Source of the DNA: Struthio camelus
Lineage: Eukaryota; Chordata; Aves; Struthioniformes; Struthionidae
Direction: 5' to 3'
NCBI RefSeq assembly: GCF_040807025.1
Contig: NC_090956.1
Span: 4,328,517-4,392,516 of the forward strand
Length of the DNA stretch: 64,000 nucleotides
Under the pieces are notes generated by a model. The model was not told the origin of the DNA and ran no database searches. It saw nothing but the letters and a program-made list of their open reading frames with translations. How positions within the stretch are numbered: the stretch's first letter is position 1; every line of letters starts with the position of its first letter. Below, piece by piece: positions 24,516-36,700 of this stretch. The translations under genes and the position numbers were made by a program.

Positions 24516-25097
24516 ATGAGGACGGCGGCGGCGGTGGCAGCGGCGGGCGGGAGCGGGGGCTGCGGCTGCCGCGCCGGGTGGGCCGCAGCCCCGGCCGCCG
24601 CCGCCGCGCCGGGCTCCCACCCGCCGGGCGGCGGGGGCGCGGCCCCCGTGGTGGGGGGACGCGGCTGGGCCTGCCCTGCTCGAGCCCGGGCCCGGCCTGA
24701 GAGTCTGGGTCGCCCCTGCGGTTTCAGGCCTCAGGCCGCGGGGCGAGCAGGGCCCGCTCCGGCTTGGCGACAACAAAAGTTACTCCAGCGCCCGAGCGCC
24801 GCGTTGTTGTCGCCCTTGACGAGAAACACGCGCCTCGCGCTCCGGCGCGGGGGAGAAATGAAAGGAAACCCCTGCGCTTATCTGCCAGAGCGGGCCCGAA
24901 CACCCGGGCAAAAAAAGGTGTCGGTTGTGCTTTACCCTCCTCACGCAACCGCTCTGCGTTGCAAGCTGTTGGCCCTGGCGGAAGGGCGGAGGGGAAGGGG
25001 AGCGCTGCTCGCCCTCCCGGGGTACCTCCGCGCAGCAGAGTCTTCCTGGGGAAGGGTGCCGGGGGTTTGCTGGGGTGAATCTATCCCCGTTAATTGA
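24516..25097 (+). other. Divergent open frame in the TMEM11 CpG island (unproven)
   Basis: An ATG in a good context (GCCGCCATGA) about 385 bases upstream of and divergent from TMEM11 opens a 193-codon frame ending at 25097. The product is Ala/Gly/Pro/Arg-rich with no domain I recognise. Long frames are expected in such GC-rich DNA, so it is more likely a non-coding divergent transcript, or nothing, than a gene. Confidence 0.15.
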
Positions 25098-27210
25098 TTC
25101 TGAGAGAGGAAGCAGGGGTGGGGACTTCACCACTGCTGCTTCTCATACCCAGAGGAATAACAGTCGTTTTACACCCAGAAACTTCACTAGAAAAGAAAAT
25201 GCAGGTTTGCTCCTGCGGCTGCCACAGTACCCAGCGCCTGTTGATCCCGCAGCTGGCCAAAGCTGAAGGATTCGGGGAGGCCTCCCAGGACCCACCCTGT
25301 CCTCAGCCTCTGGCGATCCTTCCCCCAGCACAGCACGCTTTCTGGCTCAGACGTCTTTCATGCCTCGCCCAGGACCTGTGCCTAGGTCCTAGGTTGCTGT
25401 GTCTGGTGGGATCTGGCCGGCCTCTCCGGAGCACTCTAGCTCTTGGTTTTTCCGTGACTTCTCCAAGGAGAGGAGCTTTTCTCTCAGGAATTTGTTTTCC
25501 CGTAACAAACAGCTGCTCCCCTGCTCTGCAGCCTCCCTGGTCCCAGCGGTACACTTTCCTGCCTGCCCGCCGACAGCGCCCAGCGCCGGGGAGCGCGACC
25601 AGTCCTCCTCCAGCCCTGTCTCCGATACTCTCTCCTCCCATGCCGTTTCCCATCTCCCGATTGTTTCAGACATCCTTCTCTTGGTGTTGCTCAGGGGACA
25701 CTAAACCTCCAAGGAGAAGGGGCAGGGAGCACTTCAGTGTCCAGAGCAGGGATGAGCAGGGGAAATGATTGAAAGTGCATTTTAGAAACAAGTGAAGCTG
25801 TCTTTGTACTTACCCTTTCTAGAAAATGCCCTTTTTAATAACAGCATCTACAAGCAATGTAATACGACTAAAGAGAGCAAAACTGCGGTTACCTTCATCT
25901 TCTTGGGCAGAGCGAGGCTGCGCATCCAAGCTGCTGGGCTCTCCTGCAGCCCTGCTTTCTCAGCCACAGTTTGAGGTTCAGTTCTTTCAGAGGCGCTTAA
26001 TGGTGCATTTGCATCCTGGCTAGGTCCTGTCGAACAAGAGGTGTTTGGGAAACGCTCCCAGCGCGGCAGAGCGTGCTGCCAAGCAGTGGCATTGCTGGGG
26101 CAGGCCGGAGCATCGGACTTTCTGGAATGTGGAATGTAAACAGAGAGCGTTGCTAGCAACAGCCCAGCTTTGTGTTATAACCCAAAGCCACAGCTCCGTG
26201 TCTTGGGAGGACCAAAAACCCAAACTCTTGCCTGCTCAAATTGCAACCCAGGGGCCACGCGTCACTTTCGCATTGGGTCAAATCATAGCTGTAAATAAGC
26301 CATGCCCCTGCTCCCCCCACCACCCCCAACCCTGAGATTTTCAACTATTGAGGCTCTGCCCTCAACCTCTATGGCTTGCGCCCAGCTTTAGGAAGCAACG
26401 TAAGCTCACTGAGCTGGGAGCCCTAGTGATGAGCGCCCAAGCTGTGTTCCCCAGGCTTAGGAGCACAGGGGCCCCAGGAGGGCACTTCCTTGTGTTCTTC
26501 TGAGTCACCTGTCCATCTGCCTTGCTCTGGATGAGCACAACAGGGAAAAACTCCCCTTGCCAGCTATTTAAATAGCCTTAATACTTTCCAACATCTTAAA
26601 CCAATGAACACAAGCATTTAGTGCCACTTCACAAGAGGCTGCATTTGCAGGATTACTCCTGATGATTATTTGGCCCTAACTCTAGAGGGAGGATTGGTTA
26701 GTGCAAGCAGGAGAGGATTGGCCAGCAAAGGGGAAGAACCAGCTGGCATCCCACTTGCCCCAAGCTCTACACAGTCATCACTGGGTCAGCCAGCCCTCAA
26801 CAAGGCCTGAAATAATAATAGTTTCAGCCCATGCCTCCCTATGCATATGCAAGGGGAGCATCTCACACTTGCCTGGGATTTGGCTTGATGGTCCTCTGCA
26901 GTGGGAGAGCTGATCTGTGCTGCATGCACAAACATGCAGAGCAGTATGTCTCCCATCTGCCAACTTCTTTTCTCTCACCTTCTCCAAGACACAGATGTGT
27001 GTAATAGATATTTTATGAGATTCAGGGCCAGATTTGTTAGAGGATTTGTTTGTTTCTGGGGTGATTTGGCAGGAGCTTGTGAAACAGGCTCTCTGCTGAA
27101 GTGACCCAGCCCAGCTGTAATGGAGTTGGGGACGCCCAGAGGTCTCCCTGGTCCTCTGGGCACATCCTCCTGCCTCCCACCACACATGGAGCAGTGAACC
27201 ACTACAGATC
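25061..27210. other. Spacer between the TMEM11 promoter and the NATD1 3' end
   Basis: Mixed-composition sequence without a recognisable gene or repeat. The GC content falls away from the CpG island. Open frames on both strands are short and not similar to known families. Confidence 0.6.
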
Positions 27211-30200
27211 AATTAAGTCACACTTTTTATTGTATTGTATTCCATGCAATATGTTCATGTATGACAGAGGGAGGAATAAAGATAAATGTTAGACAAATAA
27301 AAGCAGAAAGGTCATTTGTAACAGGTCCTGAGAAGGAAAGGCACATCGTAACCACTGAATTCAACAGAATGGAAACCTTGGACAGAGGAAGACAACTCTG
27401 GAAAGCAGACGAGAAAGGAGGAGTTCAAGTTGGGCGATGTGGAAGCAAGTTTGACAGCAATTTGTATTTCCCCACCTCCCAAAGTCTATAGTTCAAATGG
27501 GCTTGGGGACCTCAATATTCAACCAAATCACTTCCACACTCCCATTGCCGGAGAGAGTCCAGGATCCCCAACTCTTCCAGGCTTAGTCAGCACCATGGAG
27601 CATCCCCAGGCAGCAGAGGGATCAGAAAGCTCCTTCCTGCACGGAGGAGCGAGGAAAGGGCGGCTGGCAGAGAGGCAGGAGGGATGACTGTCCAATGCCA
27701 CGGGAGCCCCCAGCCATCTCCCACCTGACAGTGCCAGATCACAGGAGCGTGGAGGACTGCAGCATCGCTGGTGACCTGTGGATATTGCTATTAGCCAATG
27801 TTGGAGACCATGGAGAAGGAAAGGCCAAGGTGGAGGACAGATACAGCAGTAAAATGGTTGGCACGGACACTGGCAAACATCTCTGTCAGGTCAGAAACTG
27901 AAGGGACTGTAGCACCTCAAAGGGAAGCAGCAGCAAAACCACGTGCTGTGCCTGATTTAAGGCAGTGATTGTCACTTATGATCCAGGGCCAGGAAGCACG
28001 AGGTTCCTGCCAAAACAGCACGAAGGGCTCCACAGCTAGGCTTGGACGTGTAGACCCTGCCGATGCAGTGACCACAGCACATCTCTGGTGAGCCATCTTC
28101 ACGCAGCAGACACAGCATGGCAACGCTGGAAACCGTCACAGTGGAAACTAGCACAAAACCAGGGCCGAGACTTTCAGCACTGGGCACGCGCTATTGCTCC
28201 TAAGAGATCTCTTCCAAGTACCCAGCCCTGCTGCACTGCAGATACAGTGGTGTCTTTTTATCTTTGCTTGCAGGAGAAGAGGTGGTTCAGCTTCACTTTG
28301 GGACCAAGAGCAGGAACGGTTCTGTCACTACTTGGCTACAACACAGCCAACCTTGCTCCTATAACTAGATGTTGAAGTGTATTTTGCCTGTTGAGGAGCT
28401 AGCATTTTGCAGGCTAGATTTCTTCTTGAGCCCCTTCTCTTTAGTTCTCTACCCATGACATTATCCCAGCTCCTCTAAGACATCCCAAAGGCAAAAGCCA
28501 GGCTGAAATAGGCAGCAAGAGGGCAGAAACACGAGGCAGAGGCAAGGCCGAAGACCGATGCTTTCTTCTGAGTAGCACAAGCCAGTGGTGGGGCTGCCAC
28601 CCAGCCCAGCCTCAAGGGTGGGGCATGGGTCCCTCTTGAGATGGGCAGGGGGTTTCACAGCCTGCAGCAGGGCAGGGATGGTGTTTGGGAAGGTTTTACT
28701 CAAGCCTGCACACAGTGGGCTGTGTCACATCGGTGGCGGGCAGCCCGTGAGCGAGCCCAGGGCTGGCATCCCCCCAGAGCAGCAGGGCAGGTGGCAGGGG
28801 CTTCGTCTCAACCGGGCAGCTGGGAAGAACACACCGGCGTCTCCCTGGCTGAGGCTGCACATGGGTCTCCCATCTCTTACTGATCCAACCGGGAGCAAAG
28901 GTTGCAGGAGCTGTTGCCTTTACCTCCGTGGACGTTGCCCTGGGCTCTGGGAGAGGGCCGAGCTGTCTCTTGGCTAGGGCTTCATTCAGTCCATGACACA
29001 GATTGCAACTTTTAGTCCCTACTGAGATAAGCTAGATTTGGATTTGGCCTCCAGGTGAAAGGCTCTTTCTCTCTTTCTGCCTGGCTACAGCCCCCTGGCT
29101 GAGCTAGCAGCTGCTCAGAGACAGCACGCCAGGAGCACTGCTGACAACATAGTGCTAAATCCCAAGAGCTTGTGAAGATCCCCCAGTGTCTAGCTCGGGC
29201 CCTGAAAAACCTGGGCAAGGCAGGACAGGCAACAATCCAGAGCTGGTCTGCACCCCACTGAGTGCTACTGCAATGGCGTTACCTCTGCGTTTGACAACGC
29301 TGAGCCGTTCTGCAGGGTCATCCTCCATGGAGACAACAGTGCGATGCAAGAGTGTGGAGCTGGACTCAGCGTGGGAGCCCGGTGTTCCTCCCTGCCACCA
29401 GTCAAGGACCCTGCAGTGCCACCACTGCCTGGGGACATGGCAAGGCTCAGAGCTGCGAGGAGAGGCAGTGAGCAGATGGATGATGCCCCGAGTCAGAGTC
29501 CGTTTCCAAAGCCTGCAAGGAGGGCAGGGGAACAACTGTAACAGCCAACATCCACGCAGAGGCAGGTGGCTCTAGCATCAAACCCCTGAAGCGGGACAGG
29601 AGCAGATCCCGGAGGCCTTCCTCCCCTGTCGCTCCCAGGATGCGGCGAGGGCTCAGACCCCTAGGATCTGGGGCAGAGACACAGAGCTCGAGCTGAAGGA
29701 GATGAGGGGATCCTTCCTCTTCAGCCACAGGCAGCGAAAGGAAACGACCCAGCCGCTTGCGAAAGCCTGGGACATTCCCTCATCGCTTCGGCTGTGCTGG
29801 GATGCCAGGCCTGGCTGGGGAGGGCTGGCGCTCTTCTCCTGAGCAGGCTGGATCCACACCAGCACGGACAATACTGACACACCAGGGAGCGGAGGTGGGA
29901 ACGGCAGCGCAGGCCCTGCAGGGATCCCACGGCGGGGCTATGTACAGAAGTCTGGGGCAGAAGGCAGTGCCTGCGACTCAGTCGTGTTTCTTTCTCTGCG
30001 CGGTCACGCTATGTTCGCTTTGCTGCGGCCCTCAAGGATGAAGGCGCTGCTCGAGGTTGCTTCTCACTTGGCTCCTCTCTCTAGGCTCAAAGATCTCACC
30101 ATCCCAGTGCCCACAGGTTTTTACCTGCACCCCACAAGGCTTAGGGCAAGGCTCGGTGCTCAGTGGATGCTCCTGGATGAGCCGGCCAAGGGGCCTGGGC

Positions 30201-30662
30201 TCCTCCACAACCTCCCTCTGGGCCATGAGGCTTAATCCACAGCATCTTCCCAGCAGCCATGAGGGAAGGGGGGGTGGTACCCTATGGCCACCCCTAGCCA
30301 ACATCCCCTTGCAAGTTCATAGCCATTGCCATGCAGAGGGGAGAGGGTGAGATGCAGACTGAGCCGTCCCCTGCTCTTGTGATGGAGTTTGGTGGATAAA
30401 CCATCCTCTTCCACCCGCTGCCTCGAGAAGAGTGCCGGGGGGGGAAATGTGCCCAGGGCCAGCCCAGCCCAAGGGCCGTGGCCATGCTCACACATGGGCA
30501 GAGGGGAGGAGGTCGTGCCCACACTCATGCACCACATGGACGCACTTAAAAACGGGAATTGTGAGCGTGGGAGGCGGGAGGGGGGTTTCCTGAGACCGCA
30601 GAGAAGCAAAGGCCGCGTTGAACAGTCAGGGACAGGCGCGCTGGTGTCAGAGCAGTCCTGCC
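27210..30662 (-). other. NATD1: NATD1 3' UTR (probable)
   Basis: There is no coding signal or earlier canonical minus-strand polyadenylation hexamer between the NATD1 stop and 27231. I therefore assign the interval as a long 3' UTR, an inference from signal position only. No repeat or RNA gene is recognised inside. Confidence 0.45.
27226..27231 (-). terminator. NATD1: Candidate polyadenylation signal AATAAA of NATD1
   Basis: The minus-strand AATAAA is the first canonical hexamer downstream of the NATD1 stop. It is followed by GT-rich sequence (GTAGTGGTTC and ATGTGTGGTGG on the minus strand). It implies a 3' UTR of about 3.4 kb. Confidence 0.5.
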
Positions 30663-30779
30663 TTAAGGCTGCAAGTGTTCCAGGTACTGCGGCAGCGGGT
30701 TCTCTTTGACGTATTTCTGAATATACCAGCATGTCAGATGAGCTTTCAGATCCTCCTCCACCACGAAGTCCAGGGCTGC
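30663..30779 (-). CDS. NATD1: NATD1 exon 3 (coding part)
   Basis: The minus-strand acceptor GGTTGCAG lies just before 30779. The 117 bp start in phase 0 with [15 protein letters not shown] and end LEHLQP then TAA at 30665-30663, matching the human C-terminus. Confidence 0.96.
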   Translation of the reverse strand, partial: AALDFVVEEDLKAHLTCWYIQKYVKENPLPQYLEHLQP

Positions 30780-33700
30780 CTGCAACCAAGCAAAGGACAG
30801 CTGGGTTACAAACAGCACCTGCGGCTGACGCTCTCCTCAGGGCTTCCCTGGATGCTTAGAGGAGACTGCTGGATGAGCACGACACAGAGCAGCCCTGCTC
30901 CCGGGAACCAGCTCTCATGGCATATCTGTACTGCTCTAGAGAGCTGGGGCTATGCTGTCTCACCTGGCTGGCCATCCCTGCAGCACACGCAGGAAAGGCC
31001 TCAACCACCATGAGCTGCTGGCAGCCCCTGGGACATGGTGCCCCACATCTCGCCTCCTTTACAGGCGGAAGAAACCAAACGGCTGCTCCTGAGGCACTCT
31101 GCGTCCCCCATCCTCTCCCCAGAAGAGGATAGAGCTAGGGTGTTCACGTCACAGAGCAGCCATCCGCGCACCAGAGGACATGGTAAGGGAGACGGCATGA
31201 CCTCAGCTGACCCACGGATTCCACTGCCACCTCCAAAACCTCCCCAGGGGCAGAAACTCCCCTGTCCCCACACAGAGCCAGGGGTTGCACCAGGGAACAT
31301 CCCCGGGACATGAGGAGGGACAATGGAGGGAGAAAGCTGAAGGGGAAACACAACCATCCTGCAGTGGCCTCTGCAGTGCCACAGGCTCCCCAAGTCAACC
31401 AAGGGCACGCGGAGACTCCCTGGCAGCCCTGACACATTTAGGCTAGCAGGAATGGCCTGGTGGGTGCCGCATCATGGGCGGCCCAGCTGTGTCACGTGAA
31501 GGCCACTGTTGTCACCACCTGTCTTGGCTTACAGGGGTCAGGGAGCAGTTGTAATCCCGAAGCATCATCCCACAGTCTCTACCACCGCCACGCTCAACAG
31601 CTCCTCAGCTCCCCCTGCATGGCTTCAGGCCTCAAAAACAGGGACCGAGGAAGCAAAAGGGCTCACAAGAGTCTTGAAGCCTTGAGGTGAGGGACTCCAG
31701 TGCCAGGGAGAGGTGGAGAATCAGCTCCTGAGCAGAAGGGGGGTGGGAGCAAGGGCTTTTTGCAGGAAGGAGGAAAGGGCAGAGTTTGGGCTAACAGCTG
31801 GACGTGCTGGAACTCACCCAGCCCCTCTCGCGGCCAGAAATAGGAACGTCTGATCACAGATTTCCATCTCTCCTGCCAGCTCCTGGCAGAGGGAGAGAGC
31901 AGCCCTGCCACCCGGACATGGCCTCGGCAGCACCAAGCCTGCAGGGCAGCTGCTGCCACCACCACGGGGGCCAGCGTGGAGTACGCAGAGGAGCTGCCAC
32001 CTCCTGGTGAGAGCAGTCGCATGCCCCCGGCATGGCAGCATTGCTGCCACACCAAGCTAGCCCGTGGCACCCGGTGCTAGAGGGCTCTCTTTATGAGAAG
32101 CTAACCCCAAGGGGCAGATGAGTGCCCAGCCTCTGTGCCAGAGTTGTTCAGAGGTGGTGAGGAAACCCCCGTGGACCTCTCCAAGTTTCTGTCTGGAAGA
32201 AGGTCCAGGACTGGGTTTGGAGCAGGTGGGTCCCTGCAGCAGATGCGTCCTTCTGCGAGTGAAAACCTCAACCAGACGCAGAGCTTTGAAAGCCAATGGC
32301 GGGGGCTTTGATACAGCAAAGGAATGCCACTCAGGGGCCCCAGCGAGCATGGGAAATCCTGCTCAGGGACCCCAGCAAGTGCAGGGACCTCCAAGAGCTT
32401 CAGTCTCTTGCTTTCCACCAGATCCCTGACCACTTCTTCCTTCCCACTGGCGTCAGACAGGCTGCCCTGTCATGGGACAAGCCACTCCTACGCATGGAGG
32501 ACTTGCAGACACTCAACAGCCCCCAGTTCCTTTCTCCCACAGCTCTCAGACCTGACAAAAATGGGAGAGGAACTGGAGGAAGCAAAAGGGGTCAGCAGCT
32601 TTAAATTGGGAAACGCACATCCCCACTCATGGGAAAGGGCTGGAGAAGGGGAAGGTCAGACCAGCCAAGGCCCAAGACGCAACCGGCCGGGAGGCGAAAT
32701 GGCCCCGAGATGAGCCCATGCATGGGAGGGGAGAGACCAACGCCTGTGTAGATGCCACATAAACCAGACTCTGCTTGGGCAGCCGCTAAGGGTGACGCAA
32801 GCGATGCCTGCGGTGACTGTGCCGGGGGACCCTTTTAGGGACGCGTGGGTTTACAAGAAAGCAGAGGACCGAAACTTGGACTCCATCCTGCAGTGGGAGG
32901 ACTGAGACAGCAAACTGACCCCCAATCCCAAAGCTAACAGCTACCGCTACCATGACTGCAGCCAGAAAATTGGCCAGGAAGAAAGCAGGGCAGGATCGTG
33001 GCCATTTATCAGGACTGACCCCATCAGGCTGTCATTGGCCATACGGCCTGTGCCTGGCTCCAAAAGCTGCCCTTGGTGTCTCCCTGCCATCCCTTTACAG
33101 CTCAGTTCTCGCTGCCTCTTTTTGGAGGGCCCACCTGCCTGCTCTCCATCCCTCCGAGGCCCTGGGAGGGCCATGTTCTTTCCCAGCACGAGCCCTGAAG
33201 AGTTAAACGAGCCATGTTTCAGGGAACAAACAACCTGGACTTGCCTCAGCACAAACCATCACCCCAGGAACACCCCCTGCATCCCAGCATCACCCAGGCA
33301 CCAGTTCTGCCCTCAGCTGCATCGCGACCGGTTTAACGCGTCCCTCATGAGGGTTTTGTCATCCCCAGACTCGCTCCTTTTCCTCTGCGAACTCACTTCG
33401 CCGCTCTGGGCCCCTCTTTCCTATCGGAGCAGGGACAATTTCCATGGAGCGCACATGCAGCACCGACCGCTGGGGCCCCTAACCGCGGCCATGAGGGCAA
33501 CGCTTCTCCCGAGGGAAAAGGGGGGACCTCCGGCCGTACCTTGGCGAGGTGCTTGGCTATTCCTCTTCCTCGATAGGCGTCCGGTACCTCCGTGTGCTGC
33601 AAGTCCACAATCCGCTTCCCCACGTATTCATAGAGCAGCACTGCCTTGTCGTGGCAACCTGGAGGAGGCAAGAGATCAGTGAGGATCTGGATGTCCCCGG

Positions 33701-36700
33701 TGCAACGGTGCCGCTTGCCGCAAAGCCCGCACCCAGGGCAGGGAGACGCGCTGCCCCCAGGGCTGCTGGACCGGCCCTCGCACAGCTCCTGGCACCTGCG
33801 GCCCTCAGAGACCTGCCTGCGGGAACGGCTGTGGCCTGGGGGTGACTGCACACGCCGGAACAGCCCAGCTGAGATTTTGCTTTTGGTGACATTTGGATGT
33901 CCTGTTGATCCCTCGAGGCGTGAGCAGGGACATTTCCAAATCCCTGGGCTAGGGGCAAGTTTTCTGCACATCTCTGTATACATCCAGTGCTGATATAAAA
34001 CACTTAAGGCAGGAAAGCAGCTAGCAGTGGAGGTGTATCGAGTAGGGAGCGAGCAAAAAGAGGAGGGGGGAGAACAAGGCAATGCTGACCCAGGTAAAAG
34101 CCAGTTCTTCTCTCTGTACAGCATGCGTTTTTTCTTTTTTAATCATGGTACCTAAGACAGGATTTCTTGGTGTGGCATTGCACATTTGGGACTATCAAGG
34201 ACAGACACTTTCTGGGGAAGATGCTGCGAGAGATGGATCTCACAAACACACAGGAAAAAGTGTGCACAGGCGTGCACCAGTATATGCATGCACACAGACT
34301 TCCTGTTGCAACACCCTGATACTTCTCACAGCCGTTCAGATGCGGGAAAAAAAAAGATTTCAGCGCACATGTAAAACAGAGGAGAGCTAATAATACCCTT
34401 CCAGCTTCATCTGTAGAACCTGAACTTCTGTCTTGAACTCAAAAGCAAACGTTTCATTTCTAGAGGGTTTTATATTTAAAAATGAGTTTCAGAAACAAAA
34501 GCTTCCAATCCAAAGAGACATTCAATTAAATTTTTTCTTGCCCTCCAGTGTTTATTGGAAGGTGAAGAGCCACAAGTTCACCTGCATTTAGTAAATATTT
34601 CAGCTGAGCTCAATCTGCTTTATTGCTTTGCATTTTGACTGACAACTCCAGCCCAGTTTCCCAGATCCCCGTATTTAACGGATCCATTTGAATTTTGTAT
34701 TTTGAGAGCATCCAATGTGCCCCGATCAGCCTGGCAGCACAGCCATGGGCATTTACCGAACCTGAGCAGAGGTAGGACGTTTGAGGTCATCAGAGGAGAA
34801 GCCCCGGCTGCCCAGAGACAGCCTTGCCGCAAGCTGCCTGACCCCACTCTTGTCCGACACCAGCCAAGATCTAGCTGAGAAGCAACTCAAGTTTTTGTTC
34901 CTGCTCCTTTCAAGCAAAGATTCATCTCTCCTACACAGGATGGAAACCTTTGCCTTTTCAGCCTGAATTTATTCAGGTTTCCTACCCACTCATTCTCGTG
35001 CCAATATCGTCCTTGGGTGTACATAAATCTTTTCCTTTCCCCACCATCCTCCCCCTGGTAGTTATTAACAGCAGTCCTGCCCATCAGCCTCCAATTTGCC
35101 AAAAAGTCAAGCTCTTTCAGTCCCCCTACAACTCCCAAGTCTGTGATTAATGCACAGCCGACCTTCCATCCCTGCCACGGCCCCTTCCTGAATCCCTTTT
35201 TCTCAGACAGGGCTGACGCTGGTTGCACTCTGCCGTCCAGCAAAGATTCCCCTGGTGCCCCAGGAGCCGTCCTGCTGCTGCTTTGCAAACACCTGATCCT
35301 AGAAAACCCGGCTCGCATGCGCTCTTTCCCACAGGCGTAGCGTTTTGCACCACCAGCAACTCCGTAAGTAGCCCAGATTTTCTCCTGCCGTGTGCAGACG
35401 CATCCCGAGCCGTACACAAGCCTGGACAAGTAACTCCTAACTCCGCGGCATCTCCCAGAAAAGGCCATCAGGCAAGCCGGCACACCCCTCCGCTGCCAGC
35501 CCTTTCTCGCACTTCCACAGAAAAGGCATTAATCCCCCGGCATTTACTCCCCAGCACTAACGTAGGGCGGGCTACGGTGGGGAGACTAAGGGCGCTCCCA
35601 TCCACGGCAGCCCGCTTGCACACACCTTCACAAGGGCTTTGCCAGCCCTCTTGTTTCAGCTGTCCCTGCTGCTCTCTGACCGCAGGGGCTCTCCTGCTGC
35701 GGGACCCACGTGCCATGAGCGGCTGGTCCATCTGCTGCTGACACTGAGGACCCAGAGAGGGTCAAAGACGGCTGGTCAGGGACCGGACAGACCAGCCACG
35801 GCTCACGCAGGAGCCGAAGGGTTTGGGGGTGGCAAAGGCCTCCCTGGTGAGCTGCTGGGACAGGTAGAGATAACAGGATGTGGAAACCACGGAAGTGCGA
35901 TCACCTCTTCTCCGTTAGCAAGGCCACCGCGGCACGCGATCCTACAACCTGATTTTATAGCTGCAGATCTCTGCAGGGAGAAGCGTGGTGTTCCCCCGCA
36001 CGGATCCAGGTGGCCACGGGAAAGGTGAGAAGCAAAGCAAGCAGCCACGAGCCCAGCTCCTCCCCTGGCCGCGCAGACCCGTCTCTGCCTCAAGAGAAAG
36101 CCTGCCCGGGTCGGAGCACGGCGCCGCTTCCCAGAGCCTCGGAAGAGAAGTGTTTGGTGGAAACTGTCCGTTAGGGGAGGCAGCAGCAGAGCCAGCAGCG
36201 CCTAAGGTCTTAAAACACTGTTATAACTATTGCTTTCACAGGCTCCAAACTTCCTGCTCTGCTCTCCTTGCAGGCTGAAACCCTCCCTAGCCTCTGCCTG
36301 AAGTTTTGTAAAGTTTAGAATGAGATCCTTCTCCGAGTCATGGCAGAAGGTCGTCTTTTTTTTTTTTTTTTTTTTTTTAAAAAGTATGCAATCTGTATAA
36401 AAATACCACACACGCATGCATCTTAAAGTCAGAGACAACGCAGCATTTGCAGAATCTCAGAGCTGCCCTGGACAGAGTTCTTCCTCGGCGTTTGCTCTTT
36501 GTGTTTCAGAGCCGGGTCACAAAACACAGCCGGGTCAGGAGTTGCAGGGCGCCACACACAAACCCACACAGAGCCCGAAGGACTTCTGAAACAGGCTCCA
36601 CGGAGAAAGCGAGTGCCCCCGGCGCTGCAGGAAACAGAGGTCCCGGTTCAGAAAGACTTTCCGATTCGGCCAGGCCGAATGCACGTTTAAGCGATTTCCT

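Larger units (their letters stand above)
23540..25060. promoter_or_regulatory. TMEM11: CpG-island promoter of TMEM11
   Basis: A sharp rise to very GC- and CpG-rich sequence covers TMEM11 exon 1 and about 0.9 kb upstream. It contains the YY1-type site at the start codon and four ACTACA-core motifs upstream of the start. There is no TATA box, as expected of a housekeeping promoter. It may fire in both directions. Confidence 0.85.

Noticed and set aside
23940-24776. 278-codon minus-strand frame over TMEM11 exon 1
   Set aside because: GC-rich compositional frame; the true TMEM11 frame is fixed by MAAWGRRR and the exon 2 match.
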